Assembly (NCBI GenBank): GCA_031262985.1
Contig: JAISGQ010000030.1
Span: 1 to 64,000 of the forward strand
From: Oscillospiraceae bacterium
Lineage (GTDB): Bacteria > Bacillota > Clostridia > Oscillospirales > Acutalibacteraceae
DNA: 64,000 bases
Reading direction: 5' to 3'
The translations under genes and the position numbers were made by a program. Shown piece by piece: positions 9,268 to 17,601 of this stretch. The first letter of the stretch is position 1. Every line of letters starts with the position of its first letter. The notes below the pieces were generated by a model, which saw only the letters and a list, made by a program, of their open reading frames with translations, was not told the DNA's origin and searched no databases.

Positions 9268-9282
9268 TCGGTTTGCGCGTTT

Positions 9283-9563
9283 ATTTATCATTCATCATTC
9301 ATCACTCATCATTTTTCATTGAAATTTCTGCGTCCGAAAGCTGAAGAATCACCGCTTTAACTTATACCACTCCGCATTTAAAACCATTGTATCTTTGCGG
9401 TATTTTTTCCGCCTGACTTCGTTGTCCTTCTTGACTTGCGCCGGCAAGCCTGCGTCGTTCGCCTTGTCATACGAAAAAAATCCTCGCAAATCTATCAACG
9501 CTTTTAAACGCGGAGCAGTATTAAATGAAAAATGATGAATGATTCGCTTCGCTAATGATAAAT
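9283..9563. repeat. Large imperfect palindromic repeat, copy 2
   Basis: The outer arms are 9283-9320 (atttatcattcatcattc...) and their inverse 9524-9563. The inner arms (ctccgcatttaaaa / ttttaaacgcggag, tttgcggtatttttt / ttttttcctcgcaaa-like) continue the palindrome toward a centre near 9430. Positions 9398-9456 are an inverted match to 66-124 of copy 1 at roughly three quarters identity. This fills the 9196-9573 gap; no gene is seen in it. Confidence 0.75.
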
Positions 9564-9573
9564 TATAAATATA

Positions 9574-10050
9574 CTACATCGCTATGTACAGCAACGCAAT
9601 CGCCAGCGTCATATCTCCGCCCTCCATGTAAATAAGCGCGGCGAGCATGAGCAGCAGCATCCTGTCGTTGCCGCCGCCGAAAATCGCGGAGAGGGGATTG
9701 TTCCCCAAATTTCTCAGCAAGCTCATCTGCCCGTGGCGTCCGTGGTGTCCCCCCTGCTCATGGTGTCCGTGAGGAGGAGCAAACGGCGGTGGAGGTGGCG
9801 GCGGAGGTGGAGGAGGGAGCAACGCGGGATGTTCTCTCCCGCTGTGAGCTCCGAACGGTTCGCCGCGTTCGGCGTCGCGGCGTGCTTCCTGCTCGCGGCG
9901 TATCCGCTCTCTCTCGGCGCGTTCCTGCCGCTCCTGCTCCTCCGCCGTGCGACTGCCCGGGTGCGCCCTTCTGGCTGCCTCCGCTCGCCGCTGCATTTCG
10001 AGTACGCGCCGCTCGGCGTCACGCTGCATTTGGATGAAATTTTCATTTGC
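9574..10050 (-). CDS. Unknown Arg/Glu- and Pro-rich small protein
   Basis: About 158 residues. The N-terminal half is a long charged helix (AERRVLEMQRRAEAARRA..., many RREQE units). It is followed by a run of eleven prolines, a His/Gly-rich linker, and a C-terminal hydrophobic segment (MLLLMLAALIYM..., about 130-155). I place the start at the GTG eight bases after AAAGGTGG rather than the GTG inside that site. It is last of three co-directional small genes with the next two. No family recognised; a membrane-tethered or coat-like scaffold is only a guess. Confidence 0.6.
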   Translation of the reverse strand, partial: ANENFIQMQRDAERRVLEMQRRAEAARRAHPGSRTAEEQERQERAERERIRREQEARRDAERGEPFGAHSGREHPALLPPPPPPPPPPPFAPPHGHHEQGGHHGRHGQMSLLRNLGNNPLSAIFGGGNDRMLLLMLAALIYMEGGDMTLAIALLYIAM

Positions 10051-10083
10051 CACAGTAGCGTCCACCTTTCGTATATTGTGCCA

Positions 10084-10563
10084 TCATTCTCCCCCAAACC
10101 CGAAGCTCTCGCTCAGCAGTGGGAGCAGCTTGAGCAGTCTGAGTATCTTCGCCGCTTGGTCGATTTTTCTCCTCTTCTCCTCGCTCATGAGCGGTCGGAG
10201 TGCTAACAGGAGGCGCGTGTTGTCGTCCTCCTCGCCGAGCATACCGATAAGCGGCGCAAACTTAGCTATCATGCCTATCATATCAAAATCGGGGGAGGAG
10301 TTGCCTGACTGCCCGCCGCTGTGAGCGTCGTTGCCTCCCCCAAATGAGGAGAAGAGAGATGCGAGCATATCCGCGTTTATTCCGTCCTGCGGGCTGTCGC
10401 TCCCGACCTCGTGGGGAGGGGGAGGAGGGGGAGGAGGAGGCGGAGCGTCTGCGGAACTGTCGCCTGTATCCCCCAAACCCAGCTGTGCCGCCACCTCCAT
10501 CACCTTCTCCATCGCGGAGGGGTCGCTGAGGATATTCCCCAACAAATCGGATAAATTGTCCAT
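10084..10563 (-). CDS. Unknown Gly/Pro-rich helical protein
   Basis: 159 residues. A short N-terminal helix (MDNLSDLLGNILSDPSAMEKVMEVAAQLG) is followed by ten consecutive prolines, a Ser/Gly linker and a C-terminal helical part (IAKFAPLIGMLG..., RRKIDQAAKILRLLKLLPLL). A good AAGGTGAG ribosome site precedes the ATG. The pattern of amphipathic helix, polyproline and hydrophobic helix is shared with its downstream neighbour, which suggests a joint structural role. Not recognised as a named family. Confidence 0.65.
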   Translation of the reverse strand: MDNLSDLLGNILSDPSAMEKVMEVAAQLGLGDTGDSSADAPPPPPPPPPPHEVGSDSPQDGINADMLASLFSSFGGGNDAHSGGQSGNSSPDFDMIGMIAKFAPLIGMLGEEDDNTRLLLALRPLMSEEKRRKIDQAAKILRLLKLLPLLSESFGFGGE

Positions 10564-10607
10564 GCTCTCACCTTGCTTTCAGATAATTTCAGCGTTGCCG
10601 CTCTCTC

Positions 10608-10844
10608 CTACTTCTTCTTGAAGTACTTGTTGATAAGCTCCTGCCCTTGCTTGGAGGCGATAATCTTGTTTGTTTTCCCATCATCAGCAAGCACGTCGCT
10701 CACCTTGTTTATATCCTGCGGAGTTAGCCTGTCGAGCATTTTGATAAGCTCGGGATTTGCGGAAATCGCCTCCTGCATCTCCTGCGGATTTTTGCCGAGT
10801 TTTTTCGCAAGCGCGAATAACGCGTCGTTGAGCTGTTTATTCAT
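10608..10844 (-). CDS. Small helical protein of unknown function
   Basis: 78 residues, all-helical and charged (MNKQLNDALFALAKKLGKNP..., ending in a KKK tail), with a clear ORF and normal codon use. It is first gene of a three-gene minus-strand unit (10844 to 9574) and is divergent from the phosphoesterase at 10966. The next gene resembles its helical pattern. No catalytic motif is visible. Confidence 0.6.
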   Translation of the reverse strand: MNKQLNDALFALAKKLGKNPQEMQEAISANPELIKMLDRLTPQDINKVSDVLADDGKTNKIIASKQGQELINKYFKKK

Positions 10845-10965
10845 TGTATTACGACCATCCTCTCATGTGGCACATACTATTATCAGCAATTATTACCTTT
10901 AATTTATTGCAATTAATTGTATGCCGTGTATAATTATAATATGATGAAATATGGGAGAATGTGCC

Positions 10966-11442
10966 ATGCGTGCGATTGTTGTTTCTGACACCCACGGAAA
11001 TTTCCGAAATCTTCTGAAGGTCTTCGAACGTCACAGCGACAGCGAGCTTTTTGTTTTCCTCGGAGACGGGGAGTCCGACTACAGGCGGCTTATTTCGCGC
11101 AATCCGACTATGCGCTATGTACTCGTTCGCGGAAACTGTGATTTCGGCACAGAAGCAAATCTAACGGAGATAATAGATTTCGGGGAAAAGAGAATCCTCT
11201 GCACCCACGGTCACGCCTTCTCCGTCAAGCGCGGTTTGGGTGGGCTTATCGCCTCCTCCAAGGAGCAAAACGCGGATGTGTGCCTGTTCGGACACACTCA
11301 TGTACCATGTTCATTTTATGACGACGGACTGTATGTGATGAACCCCGGTTCGCTTTCTAACGGAGTTGACGGCGGCTGCTCCTACGGAATTTTGGATATT
11401 ACGGAAGCGGGAGTAGCCGCCTTTACGGTAAAATTAACATAA
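10966..11442 (+). CDS. YfcE/MJ0936-type metallophosphoesterase
   Basis: A 158-residue calcineurin-like phosphodiesterase with the full metal-binding set: SDTHGN near the N-terminus (DxH), LGDGESD (GDxxxD), VRGNCD (GNxD), CTHGH and FGHTH. The family hydrolyses phosphodiesters using two divalent metals in the cytoplasm; physiological substrate uncertain. I choose the second ATG (10966), seven bases after GGGAGA, over the ATG at 10951. Promoter-like TATAAT sequence lies in the divergent region at 10926-10940. Confidence 0.92.
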   Translation: MRAIVVSDTHGNFRNLLKVFERHSDSELFVFLGDGESDYRRLISRNPTMRYVLVRGNCDFGTEANLTEIIDFGEKRILCTHGHAFSVKRGLGGLIASSKEQNADVCLFGHTHVPCSFYDDGLYVMNPGSLSNGVDGGCSYGILDITEAGVAAFTVKLT

Positions 11443-11530
11443 CGCGCCGATATTGTTTGGTAATAAAATGTTTACATTTCCCAATCGGCGTGTTACAATG
11501 AGTTTGCGGCATTTTCGGTTTACTGTATTT

Positions 11531-11563
11531 ATTGCTCCGGCAAGGTTTAGCCGCCGAAGCAAT
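11531..11563. repeat. Solitary arm of the large palindromic repeat
   Basis: Positions 11539-11563 are an exact inverse of bases 1-25, and ATTGCT/AGCAAT at the ends let the segment form its own short hairpin. The rest of the element is missing, so it is either a decay product or a recombination footprint between the phosphoesterase and the next gene. Confidence 0.65.
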
Positions 11564-11641
11564 AATACTGTGAGCAAATAAATTTCACGATAATTTAACT
11601 ATGAGTTTGAATGATAACGATTTGGTGTGGGGGCATATTAG

Positions 11642-12466
11642 ATGAAAGTGCAATGCAGAAAAATTAATATTGAACGAAAAAAAGTGCCGGTTACGCTTAT
11701 CAGAAGAATCTCCGTGCCTGCCATACCTTCTGTGAATACGGTCGGCGGCAATTCGGATTTTGATGAGCTTGTTTCCGATATGTACGATTTCGAGGAGTTT
11801 GACGGCTACCGTTTTGATGGTGAGCAGGATTCTTCATCAGAACCGTCCTTCGGCTTTGATGATTTGCTCTCTGAGGAATTTTCTGAGGAGGACTTCTCAG
11901 TGCCGGAGTTCTCGGAGGGCCTCACCGGCGAACTCTCTGAGGAGGAGCTTACAGAGGAGCTTACAGAGTTGCTCTCAGAGCAGCTTGAGCAGCTTTCTGA
12001 GGAGGAAATTTCCCTCCTCGATGAGATTTTCAATATAGAACTCCCGCTTCCGAATGACGACGAGGAGGCATACTCCTCCCTCGATTCAGAGGAGGCAGAC
12101 GGCGGCTTCTCAGACGGCGAGGACGAGTATCCTATGGCGGAAGACTACCCCTATGAGGAAAATATGAGCGAGGAGGACGAGATTCTCTCCATATTTCATA
12201 TAGCCGAGGAGACGCCCGCGTCCTATCCCTACCCCATTGAGGGGACGAATTACGACGATGCGACAGAGCCGGACAGGAACACATTCTACCGATTGGTGGA
12301 GTGCGACACCTCCGCCGACCCGCTCATTGCCACACGGTTCTTTGACAGGGATAACGGAGGCGGACGGTACGAGGTTTCGAGTGCCACGGCGGGCGGACGG
12401 GAAGTGCTTGTCTACAACGAGGACGGAAAAATCCGCCGTGTCTGCGGAGTAATAAAGAAAAATTAG
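11642..12466 (+). CDS. Very acidic low-complexity protein
   Basis: 274 residues. The basic N-terminus (residues 1-25) contrasts with an extremely acidic middle (about 40-200) built from irregular SEE/LSEE/ELTEELTE units. The C-terminal ~60 residues (TFYRLVECDTSADPLIATRFF..., REVLVYNEDGKIRRV) look like a small folded beta domain. It starts at an ATG after GGGGGC. No family recognised. The composition resembles spore-coat or surface acidic proteins, but nothing ties it to one. Confidence 0.65.
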   Translation: MKVQCRKINIERKKVPVTLIRRISVPAIPSVNTVGGNSDFDELVSDMYDFEEFDGYRFDGEQDSSSEPSFGFDDLLSEEFSEEDFSVPEFSEGLTGELSEEELTEELTELLSEQLEQLSEEEISLLDEIFNIELPLPNDDEEAYSSLDSEEADGGFSDGEDEYPMAEDYPYEENMSEEDEILSIFHIAEETPASYPYPIEGTNYDDATEPDRNTFYRLVECDTSADPLIATRFFDRDNGGGRYEVSSATAGGREVLVYNEDGKIRRVCGVIKKN

Positions 12467-12480
12467 AGTGAAAATAAACA

Positions 12481-12532
12481 GTGAACAGTACAACAAGCGG
12501 CGTTGGAATCCGCACTTGTACTGTTCACTTTT
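12481..12532 (+). terminator. Intrinsic terminator
   Basis: gtgaacagtacaa pairs with ttgtactgttcac (13 bp), the stem extending with agcgg/ccgca, and it is followed by ttttat. It lies 14 bases after the acidic-protein stop codon. Confidence 0.75.
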
Positions 12533-12623
12533 ATACGAGGAGGTGAAAACCGCTGTAATTCACCCTTCTCTCCTCTTTTGCATAATATGCCGTAGAATCC
12601 ATATATGCAAAGGAGTTTTTATT

Positions 12624-13085
12624 ATGGCATGGCAGCAAAATGTCAAAAATTTTATAGGTCGTCCCGTGGGAATTTCTCTCCGCGACGGCACAGGGCAGTC
12701 GGGTATACTCTGCTCGGTTCGGAATAATGCGCTTTTCGTTATGCAGTATATGTACGGCACGCAGTTCGCGGTAAAGGAGTATCCATACAGCAGCATCCGC
12801 GACGTAAACACCTACCCCGCGTGTTCGGTTCTGCCGACACCTACGCCCCCCGCACCGCCGAGACCGCCCGCACCGCCGAAACCTCCAACTCCGCCGAATC
12901 CTCCGGCACCGCCTACTCCGCCGAGACCGTCCAATCCACCGAGACCTCCGGCACCTCCCACTCCGCCAACACCACCGAGACCTCCTGCACCGCCAGCCCC
13001 TCCGAATCCTCCCGCACCGCCGAACCCGCCGGTGATAAGACCGCGTCCCTTGCGTTCGCGCAGGAGAAATATTTTCGGATTTTAG
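12624..13085 (+). CDS. Proline-repeat protein with small N-terminal domain
   Basis: 153 residues from the ATG at 12624, which has AAGGAG at proper spacing; the longer reading from 12468 runs through the terminator. Residues 1-65 form a compact beta-rich domain (FIGRPVGISLRDGTGQSGILCSVRNN, given here as positions 10-35) that resembles LSm/coat-type barrels. Residues ~70-135 are an almost pure PPA/PPT/PPN/PPR repeat, ending in a basic tail (RPRPLRSRRRNIFGF). Spore-coat or surface proteins have this style; function not assignable. Confidence 0.7.
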   Translation: MAWQQNVKNFIGRPVGISLRDGTGQSGILCSVRNNALFVMQYMYGTQFAVKEYPYSSIRDVNTYPACSVLPTPTPPAPPRPPAPPKPPTPPNPPAPPTPPRPSNPPRPPAPPTPPTPPRPPAPPAPPNPPAPPNPPVIRPRPLRSRRRNIFGF

Positions 13086-13251
13086 CAGAATTAAGGTGTA
13101 GGCGTAATTATGGTACAATATGTAGTGTGAGGGGTAATAGTTTTCGATTTCAGCGAAAACTATCTTTAATTAAGCATTACGTGTTCTGTCCGATTTCATA
13201 ACGTCGGTAAGTGAAAAATCTCAAGGCATCGGCAATGCTATTGCGAGCCGA

Positions 13252-13409
13252 GTTAATATTTTGATGAACGGTTACTTTTGATAAATTAAGAGAGCTCCCC
13301 CGCCTTCGGTGGGGAGTTCTTTTTCGTTGTACAGCAGTGCCGTATTTTTAAATTTTTTTGCTATACTTACCATGCGTCTTGAAAACAGCAGAAAAAAATG
13401 GTACACTGT
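13252..13409 (+). repeat. Terminator-promoter module, copy 1
   Basis: About 158 bp nearly identical to 13909-14067. It starts with a diverged copy of the last nine codons of the trmO-like gene, then a terminator (13291-13324, agagctcccc / ggggagttct plus T-run), then a promoter, TTGAAA (13379-13384), 17 bases, TACACT (13402-13407). This promoter reads into the trmO-like gene. The rest of the 13086-13476 gap has only a small hairpin (agttttcg / cgaaaact, near 13140). Confidence 0.85.
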
Positions 13410-13476
13410 TTTTAATAGGTGGTGTCACCCCCCCCTTAATAATCGCATTTTTCGATGTGCAAAGAGGAGTGATTTT

Positions 13477-13938
13477 TTGGATAATACGTCTATCATACTG
13501 CGTCCTATAGGGCGGGTCTGTTCGCCGGTCAGCAAAGGAGTTGATTGCGGTTGGGGAGAGGTACGCTCAGAAATCATCATCGACGACGCCTATGCCGACG
13601 GACTTTCAGGATTGAAGCAATTTAGCCACATTTGGGTTTTGTTTTATATGCACAAAGCCGATTTTGACAAAAGCCGGCACTTGCTGCGCCGTCCTCAGGA
13701 ACGCTCGGATATGCCTTTGACGGGAATTTTTGCACAACGAGCAAAACACCGACCTAACCCAATAGGGATTACGGCGGCAGAGGTAGTTGATGTTTGCGAA
13801 TCACGGATATTAGTCAAGGGCTTGGACGCTATCGACGGGTCATTGGTGTTGGATATAAAACCATACTATCCCCAATACGACAAAAAGGAAGCGGCTGTTC
13901 CGAATTGGGTTGACGTTTTGATGGATGGTTACTTTTGA
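13477..13938 (+). CDS. trmO: TrmO/TsaA-like tRNA methyltransferase family protein
   Basis: 153 residues. The fold and motifs match the TsaA/TrmO (UPF0066) family, which N6-methylates t6A37 of certain tRNAs using S-adenosylmethionine. It shows RPIGRVCSPV at the N-terminus, then FSHIWVLFYMH, then the family signature HRPNPIGITAAEV, and LDIKPYYPQYD near the end. The TTG at 13477 follows GAGGAG at 7 bases; the longer frame from 13309 begins inside the promoter. It is flanked by two copies of the same terminator-promoter module. Some family members are of uncertain activity, so the substrate is inferred. Confidence 0.85.
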   Translation: MDNTSIILRPIGRVCSPVSKGVDCGWGEVRSEIIIDDAYADGLSGLKQFSHIWVLFYMHKADFDKSRHLLRRPQERSDMPLTGIFAQRAKHRPNPIGITAAEVVDVCESRILVKGLDAIDGSLVLDIKPYYPQYDKKEAAVPNWVDVLMDGYF

Positions 13939-14067
13939 TAAATTAAAGAGAACTCCCCGCTGTTTCGGTGGGGAGTTCTTTTGCGCGTGCGGCAGTGTCG
14001 TATTTTTAAATTTTTTTGCTATACTTACCATGCGTCTTGAAAACAGCAGAAAAAAATGGTACACTGT
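13909..14067 (+). repeat. Terminator-promoter module, copy 2
   Basis: Second copy of the 13252-13409 module. It overlaps the 3' end of the trmO-like gene, then supplies its terminator (13949-13980, aactccccgc / gtggggagtt, T-run) and a duplicate promoter: TTGAAA (14037-14042), 17 bases, TACACT (14060-14065). This second promoter drives the zinc-ribbon operon that begins at 14160. Confidence 0.85.
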
Positions 14068-14159
14068 TTTCACAAAATAGCCGCATTTTTCGAGGAGTAG
14101 ACATACCTCCCCGAAATAAAACTATACTACACCATTAAAACAAAAGGAGGAATCACACA

Positions 14160-14648
14160 ATGGCAAACGATTTATTAGGAGGATTAGGCGGATTAGGCGG
14201 TCTCTTAGGCGGTATCGCGAAGAGCATAGTCCCGAAGGACACACCCGAGGGCAAGCTTCTCGGAGCACAAACCGAGCTTGCCGACCTGCAAAAGCAGGAG
14301 AGCGAGCTTCTGCTTGAAATCGGCAAGCAGGCATACGCGCAGAACCCCGCCGCGTGGTCACAGCACTCAAGACTCCAGCTCATTCAGCAGAACATAGCTA
14401 CGGCGCAGGCGACATTAGACGAGGCGAGCGCGGCGCAAAAGAAGGCGGAGGAGGCGAAAGCAGCCGAGGACGCGAAGGGACGCTGCCCCTCCTGCGGACA
14501 CAAGAACGACGAAGGAATCAAGTTCTGCCAAGAGTGCGGGACACCGCTGGCGGCGGCAGGTCCTAAGCACTGCACCTCCTGCGGCATGGAGTTAGCCCAC
14601 GGCACGCGCTTCTGCGGCGGCTGCGGCGCAAGGCAGGAGGATGTGTAG
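14160..14648 (+). CDS. Zinc-ribbon protein with Gly/Leu-rich N-terminus
   Basis: 162 residues. Residues 1-30 are an LGGLGG repeat, 35-105 a long charged helix (probable coiled coil), and 108-160 two CxxC...CxxC zinc ribbons (CPSCGHKN...CQECG and CTSCGME...CGGCG). Such ribbons usually mediate protein contacts rather than catalysis. The start is placed after AGGAGG. It is first of three zinc-ribbon genes in a row, driven by promoter 14037-14065. Function unknown. Confidence 0.75.
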   Translation: MANDLLGGLGGLGGLLGGIAKSIVPKDTPEGKLLGAQTELADLQKQESELLLEIGKQAYAQNPAAWSQHSRLQLIQQNIATAQATLDEASAAQKKAEEAKAAEDAKGRCPSCGHKNDEGIKFCQECGTPLAAAGPKHCTSCGMELAHGTRFCGGCGARQEDV

Positions 14649-14651
14649 CGT

Positions 14652-14987
14652 ATGGCTACCTACAAACAGCCCTGCATCCACTGTGGCGAAATGATTGAGC
14701 GGGACAGCCGCCTGTGTCCCAAATGTGCAAGCCGCAGTCCGTTCGGGTATCACTGCCCGAACTGCTTACGGGAAATCGAGCGGGGAAACGCGGTCTGCGC
14801 CGGATGCGGCAGACCGCTGACCGCTGTGTGTCCCTTCTGTGGAGGAGAAACCTTTGCGGGCAGTGAGAAATGCGATGTCTGCGGCAAATCGCTTATGATA
14901 CTCTGCGAAAATAAGCGGTGCGGTCAGACGCAGTTTTTCGAGAACACGAGGTGTACCGTCTGCGGCAAAAAAATCAAGCATAAATAA
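14652..14987 (+). CDS. Zinc-ribbon protein with four CxxC pairs or more
   Basis: 111 residues, almost entirely zinc ribbon: CIHCGE...CPKC, CPNC...CAGC, CPFCGGE...CDVC and C...CTVC. This suggests at least three double-CxxC units. It starts three bases after the previous stop and ends 86 bases before the next zinc-ribbon gene. It contains no domain other than the ribbons. A scaffold or sensor role in a shared complex is plausible but inferred only from the neighbours. Confidence 0.7.
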   Translation: MATYKQPCIHCGEMIERDSRLCPKCASRSPFGYHCPNCLREIERGNAVCAGCGRPLTAVCPFCGGETFAGSEKCDVCGKSLMILCENKRCGQTQFFENTRCTVCGKKIKHK

Positions 14988-15073
14988 GAATACATAGCAA
15001 GGCGAATCTAAGGCAACACCGCACAAATGGCGGCGGGTATTACCCTAAAACATCAGAGAAGGAGCAGTTTAGT

Positions 15074-15838
15074 ATGCTACAAGCGTTCACACGAAACTAT
15101 GAGGACAATTCCACCGACGCGGGACACCAGTTTACGTTCTACTGCGACATATGCAACGACGGTTACAAGAGCAGCTTTATTGAGTCGTCTACATACAAAA
15201 AGAGGAAGGGAAGCCGTCTGCTCGGGCAGGCGGCAAGTCTCGCGGGAAGCTTGCTCGGAGGGAAATTGCAGGACTTCGGCTACACCATAGAGCGAGGGAG
15301 CAATATTTTGTCCGAGCGTCATCAGGGTATGTCTCCCGAGTGGCAGAAGGAGCATGAGCAGGCGTTTGAGCGGGCGCAGAACGAGGCAAGACAGCATTTC
15401 CACCGCTGTCCGAACGACAACGCCTATGTGTGCGACCACTGCTGGAACGAGGACGCAGGCTTGTGTACCCGCTGTGCCCCGAGGCAGGAGGTCTACGTGG
15501 CGCAGGCTCACGCTCAGGCGATGAGGCGCAACATCGACGAGGCGGGAGAAGCCGCCACAGTGTGGAGCGGCACGATTGAGGCGAAAACCACTATCTGCCC
15601 CTCCTGCGGAAAGCCTGCCGGTTCGGGGAAATTCTGCAACAACTGCGGCGCGAGCATGGAGTTGCAGGAGTGTTCCAAGTGCGGCGCGAAGAACTCGCGG
15701 AATGTCCGTTTCTGCAACAACTGCGGAAATAATCTGCAAGCGGCGGTTGCTCCTCCAAGCGGGAAATGCCCCGACTGCGGGATGGATAACCCACCCGGCA
15801 CGAAGTTCTGCGGCGGCTGCGGAAAGAAGCTGGCGTAG
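15074..15838 (+). CDS. Multi-zinc-ribbon protein
   Basis: 254 residues. An N-terminal CDIC site and a helical Ala/Gly-rich part precede a CPNDNAYVCDHCWNEDAGLCTRC cluster (about 113-136). Three ribbons lie at the C-terminus (CPSCGKPAGSGKFCNNCG, CSKCGAKNSRNVRFCNNCG, CPDCGMDNPPGTKFCGGCG; each 18-19 residues). The last resembles the C-terminal ribbon of the first protein in the operon. ATG after AAGGAG. Third gene of the zinc-ribbon operon, followed by a strong terminator. Confidence 0.75.
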   Translation: MLQAFTRNYEDNSTDAGHQFTFYCDICNDGYKSSFIESSTYKKRKGSRLLGQAASLAGSLLGGKLQDFGYTIERGSNILSERHQGMSPEWQKEHEQAFERAQNEARQHFHRCPNDNAYVCDHCWNEDAGLCTRCAPRQEVYVAQAHAQAMRRNIDEAGEAATVWSGTIEAKTTICPSCGKPAGSGKFCNNCGASMELQECSKCGAKNSRNVRFCNNCGNNLQAAVAPPSGKCPDCGMDNPPGTKFCGGCGKKLA

Positions 15839-15896
15839 GGCGGCATAGTGCGGTGCGGTGCGAAGTGCGGTGAGGCGCGGAGTGAAACAAATTGCG

Positions 15897-15929
15897 GAGA
15901 ACTCCCTTTTGCGGGGAGTTCTCTTTTTT
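15897..15929 (+). terminator. Intrinsic terminator of the zinc-ribbon operon
   Basis: gagaactccc and gggagttctc pair across a short loop, with six T residues after. The stem is the same sequence used at 13291, 13949 and 27625. Confidence 0.85.
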
Positions 15930-15943
15930 GCGTGGAGGACAAT

Positions 15944-16049
15944 TATACTAAATTAACTTGAAAACAATCAAGCCTCCACGGGCGAAAACCGCACAAATCA
16001 AAGCTTTTCGCCCGCGTTTTCTTGTTGTTTTCTAAGTTAATTAACTATA
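15944..16049 (-). repeat. 106-bp MITE-like element, copy 2 (inverted)
   Basis: The best preserved copy. Its termini TATACTAAATTAACTT and AAGTTAATTAACTATA are inverted repeats that continue into GAAAACAA/TTGTTTTC, about 24 bp in all. The internal hairpin arms are cgggcgaaaa and tttttcgcccg. Same length as the copies at 4940 and 52387. The rest of the 15839-16209 gap shows no gene. Confidence 0.88.
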
Positions 16050-16209
16050 GCTAAAAACAACCGAAAAATACTGCCGAATGGGGTTGAAAAAGGAATAAAA
16101 ATTTGGTATAAATAAGATAGACAGATAGCACAATGCCAGAGTCTCGTGACAATAAGTATCGTAATTTTATAAATTATACTTTCTATTAAATTTTACAGGA
16201 GGGGAAATT

Positions 16210-17496
16210 ATGCCTACAGCCACGGATAGGAAAATCAGAGTGCATACCCGAGACGGGAGTAACGACGGCACGGGAAAGCCGTATGTTTTCCTCAGCCACA
16301 GGAAAAAGGACAACCGCTTCATCAACTGGATTGAAGGAGACATTCTTCGCGCCTTCGACTGCGGAGTTTGGTGCGACCGCGAGAGCCTAGGTCCGGAAGA
16401 GTGGGATAAGGAAATCGAACGCGCAGTAAGAGCGGCTAATCTGATGGTGCTTATTGTCACAAAGAACACGTTTGAGGACGGCTGTTATGTGGTTGACTAC
16501 GAGATACCCCTTGCACAGGGAGTGAAGGATATACACGGAAATGTAGTGCCGGAGGGGCAGCGACATCCTACTCCGATTCTGCCGATTATTGCCGAGCCAA
16601 TAGACGCCAAGACAGAGCAGAAAATGAACAAAATTCTCAATAACGCGAATGCTTTGAGGGCTGACAGCGAGCGGTATCAGGAGGATTTAAAGCGTTGGCT
16701 TGAGGATATTCTCATAACAAAAACCGATGAGGAGAATATCAAAATTGCAGTAAATAAGTCTAAAGCGGGAGACAAGCTCTCTATTGAGGAGAGCTATTAT
16801 CTGGGGCTTGGCTATCTAACAGGACTTGAGGGAGTTGTAGAAAAGGACGAAAAAAAGGGCGCGAGCAGAATAATGGGCGCAGCATATTCGGAATTTTCTG
16901 TTGCACAGCTTAAATTAGGCAGTATGTTCTACTATGGAGATGGGTTGGAGCAGAATTCCGAAAAATCAGCAGAATGGTGGACACAATCGGCTGAATCGGG
17001 AAATCACGATGCAATGTATAATTTAGGTGTGTTGTATAACAACGGTGAAGGTGTCAAGCAAGATTACCAAAAAGCAGTAGAGTGGTGCACAAAAGCGGCT
17101 GAATTAGGAAATCCCAAAGCAATGAATAATCTGGGCATATTATATGAATACGGTGATGTTGTCGAGCAGGATTATGAAAAAGCAATAGAGTGGTACATAA
17201 AATCGGCTGAATTGGGACATTCCAAAGCAATGTATAATTTGGGTGTACTATATGAAAACGGTGAAGGTGTCGAACAAGATTACCAAAAAGCAATAGAATG
17301 GTATACCAAAGCGGTCGAATTGGTACATTCGCTTGCAATGGTTGGTTTGGGATCGTTATATAAACACGGTAAAGGTTTCACGCAGGACTATCAAAAAGCA
17401 ATAGAGTGGTACACAAAAGCAGATAAAGCAGGGTATCCGTTTGCACAAGAACATATTGAAATAATTCAAAAACTAATCAATTCCTCCAATCCCTAA
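16210..17496 (+). CDS. TIR-domain protein with Sel1 repeats
   Basis: 428 residues. Residues ~23-125 are a TIR domain: YVFLSHRKKD, then the aspartate-rich VWCDRESLGPEEW, then VDYEIPLA with Glu98 at the place of the catalytic glutamate of NADase TIRs. Residues ~190-415 are five Sel1-like (TPR) repeats of 36 residues (DAMYNLGVLYNNGEGV and relatives). TIR proteins of bacteria often degrade or cyclise NAD in antiphage defence or act as scaffolds; Sel1 arrays bind partners. Start after AGGAGGGG. The repeat half is clearly more AT-rich than the TIR half. It is followed 105 bases later by an HPt gene. Confidence 0.88.
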   Translation: MPTATDRKIRVHTRDGSNDGTGKPYVFLSHRKKDNRFINWIEGDILRAFDCGVWCDRESLGPEEWDKEIERAVRAANLMVLIVTKNTFEDGCYVVDYEIPLAQGVKDIHGNVVPEGQRHPTPILPIIAEPIDAKTEQKMNKILNNANALRADSERYQEDLKRWLEDILITKTDEENIKIAVNKSKAGDKLSIEESYYLGLGYLTGLEGVVEKDEKKGASRIMGAAYSEFSVAQLKLGSMFYYGDGLEQNSEKSAEWWTQSAESGNHDAMYNLGVLYNNGEGVKQDYQKAVEWCTKAAELGNPKAMNNLGILYEYGDVVEQDYEKAIEWYIKSAELGHSKAMYNLGVLYENGEGVEQDYQKAIEWYTKAVELVHSLAMVGLGSLYKHGKGFTQDYQKAIEWYTKADKAGYPFAQEHIEIIQKLINSSNP

Positions 17497-17601
17497 ACCC
17501 CAAATTTCATCTAAAAAATTCAAATCTGTATTGCGCTTACCAATAAAATGTGGTAGTATTTTATTGGTAGGCGCATCACTTGATAAGGGAGGATTACTAC
17601 A

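Noticed and set aside
9733-10206. Plus-strand ORFs opposite the polyproline genes
   Set aside because: They arise from the reverse complement of proline codon runs (Gly/Arg-rich frames).
12840-13035. CRISPR-like short repeats
   Set aside because: The repeat is a coding proline repeat (PPA/PPT) with no constant spacer length; no CRISPR array is seen anywhere in the window.
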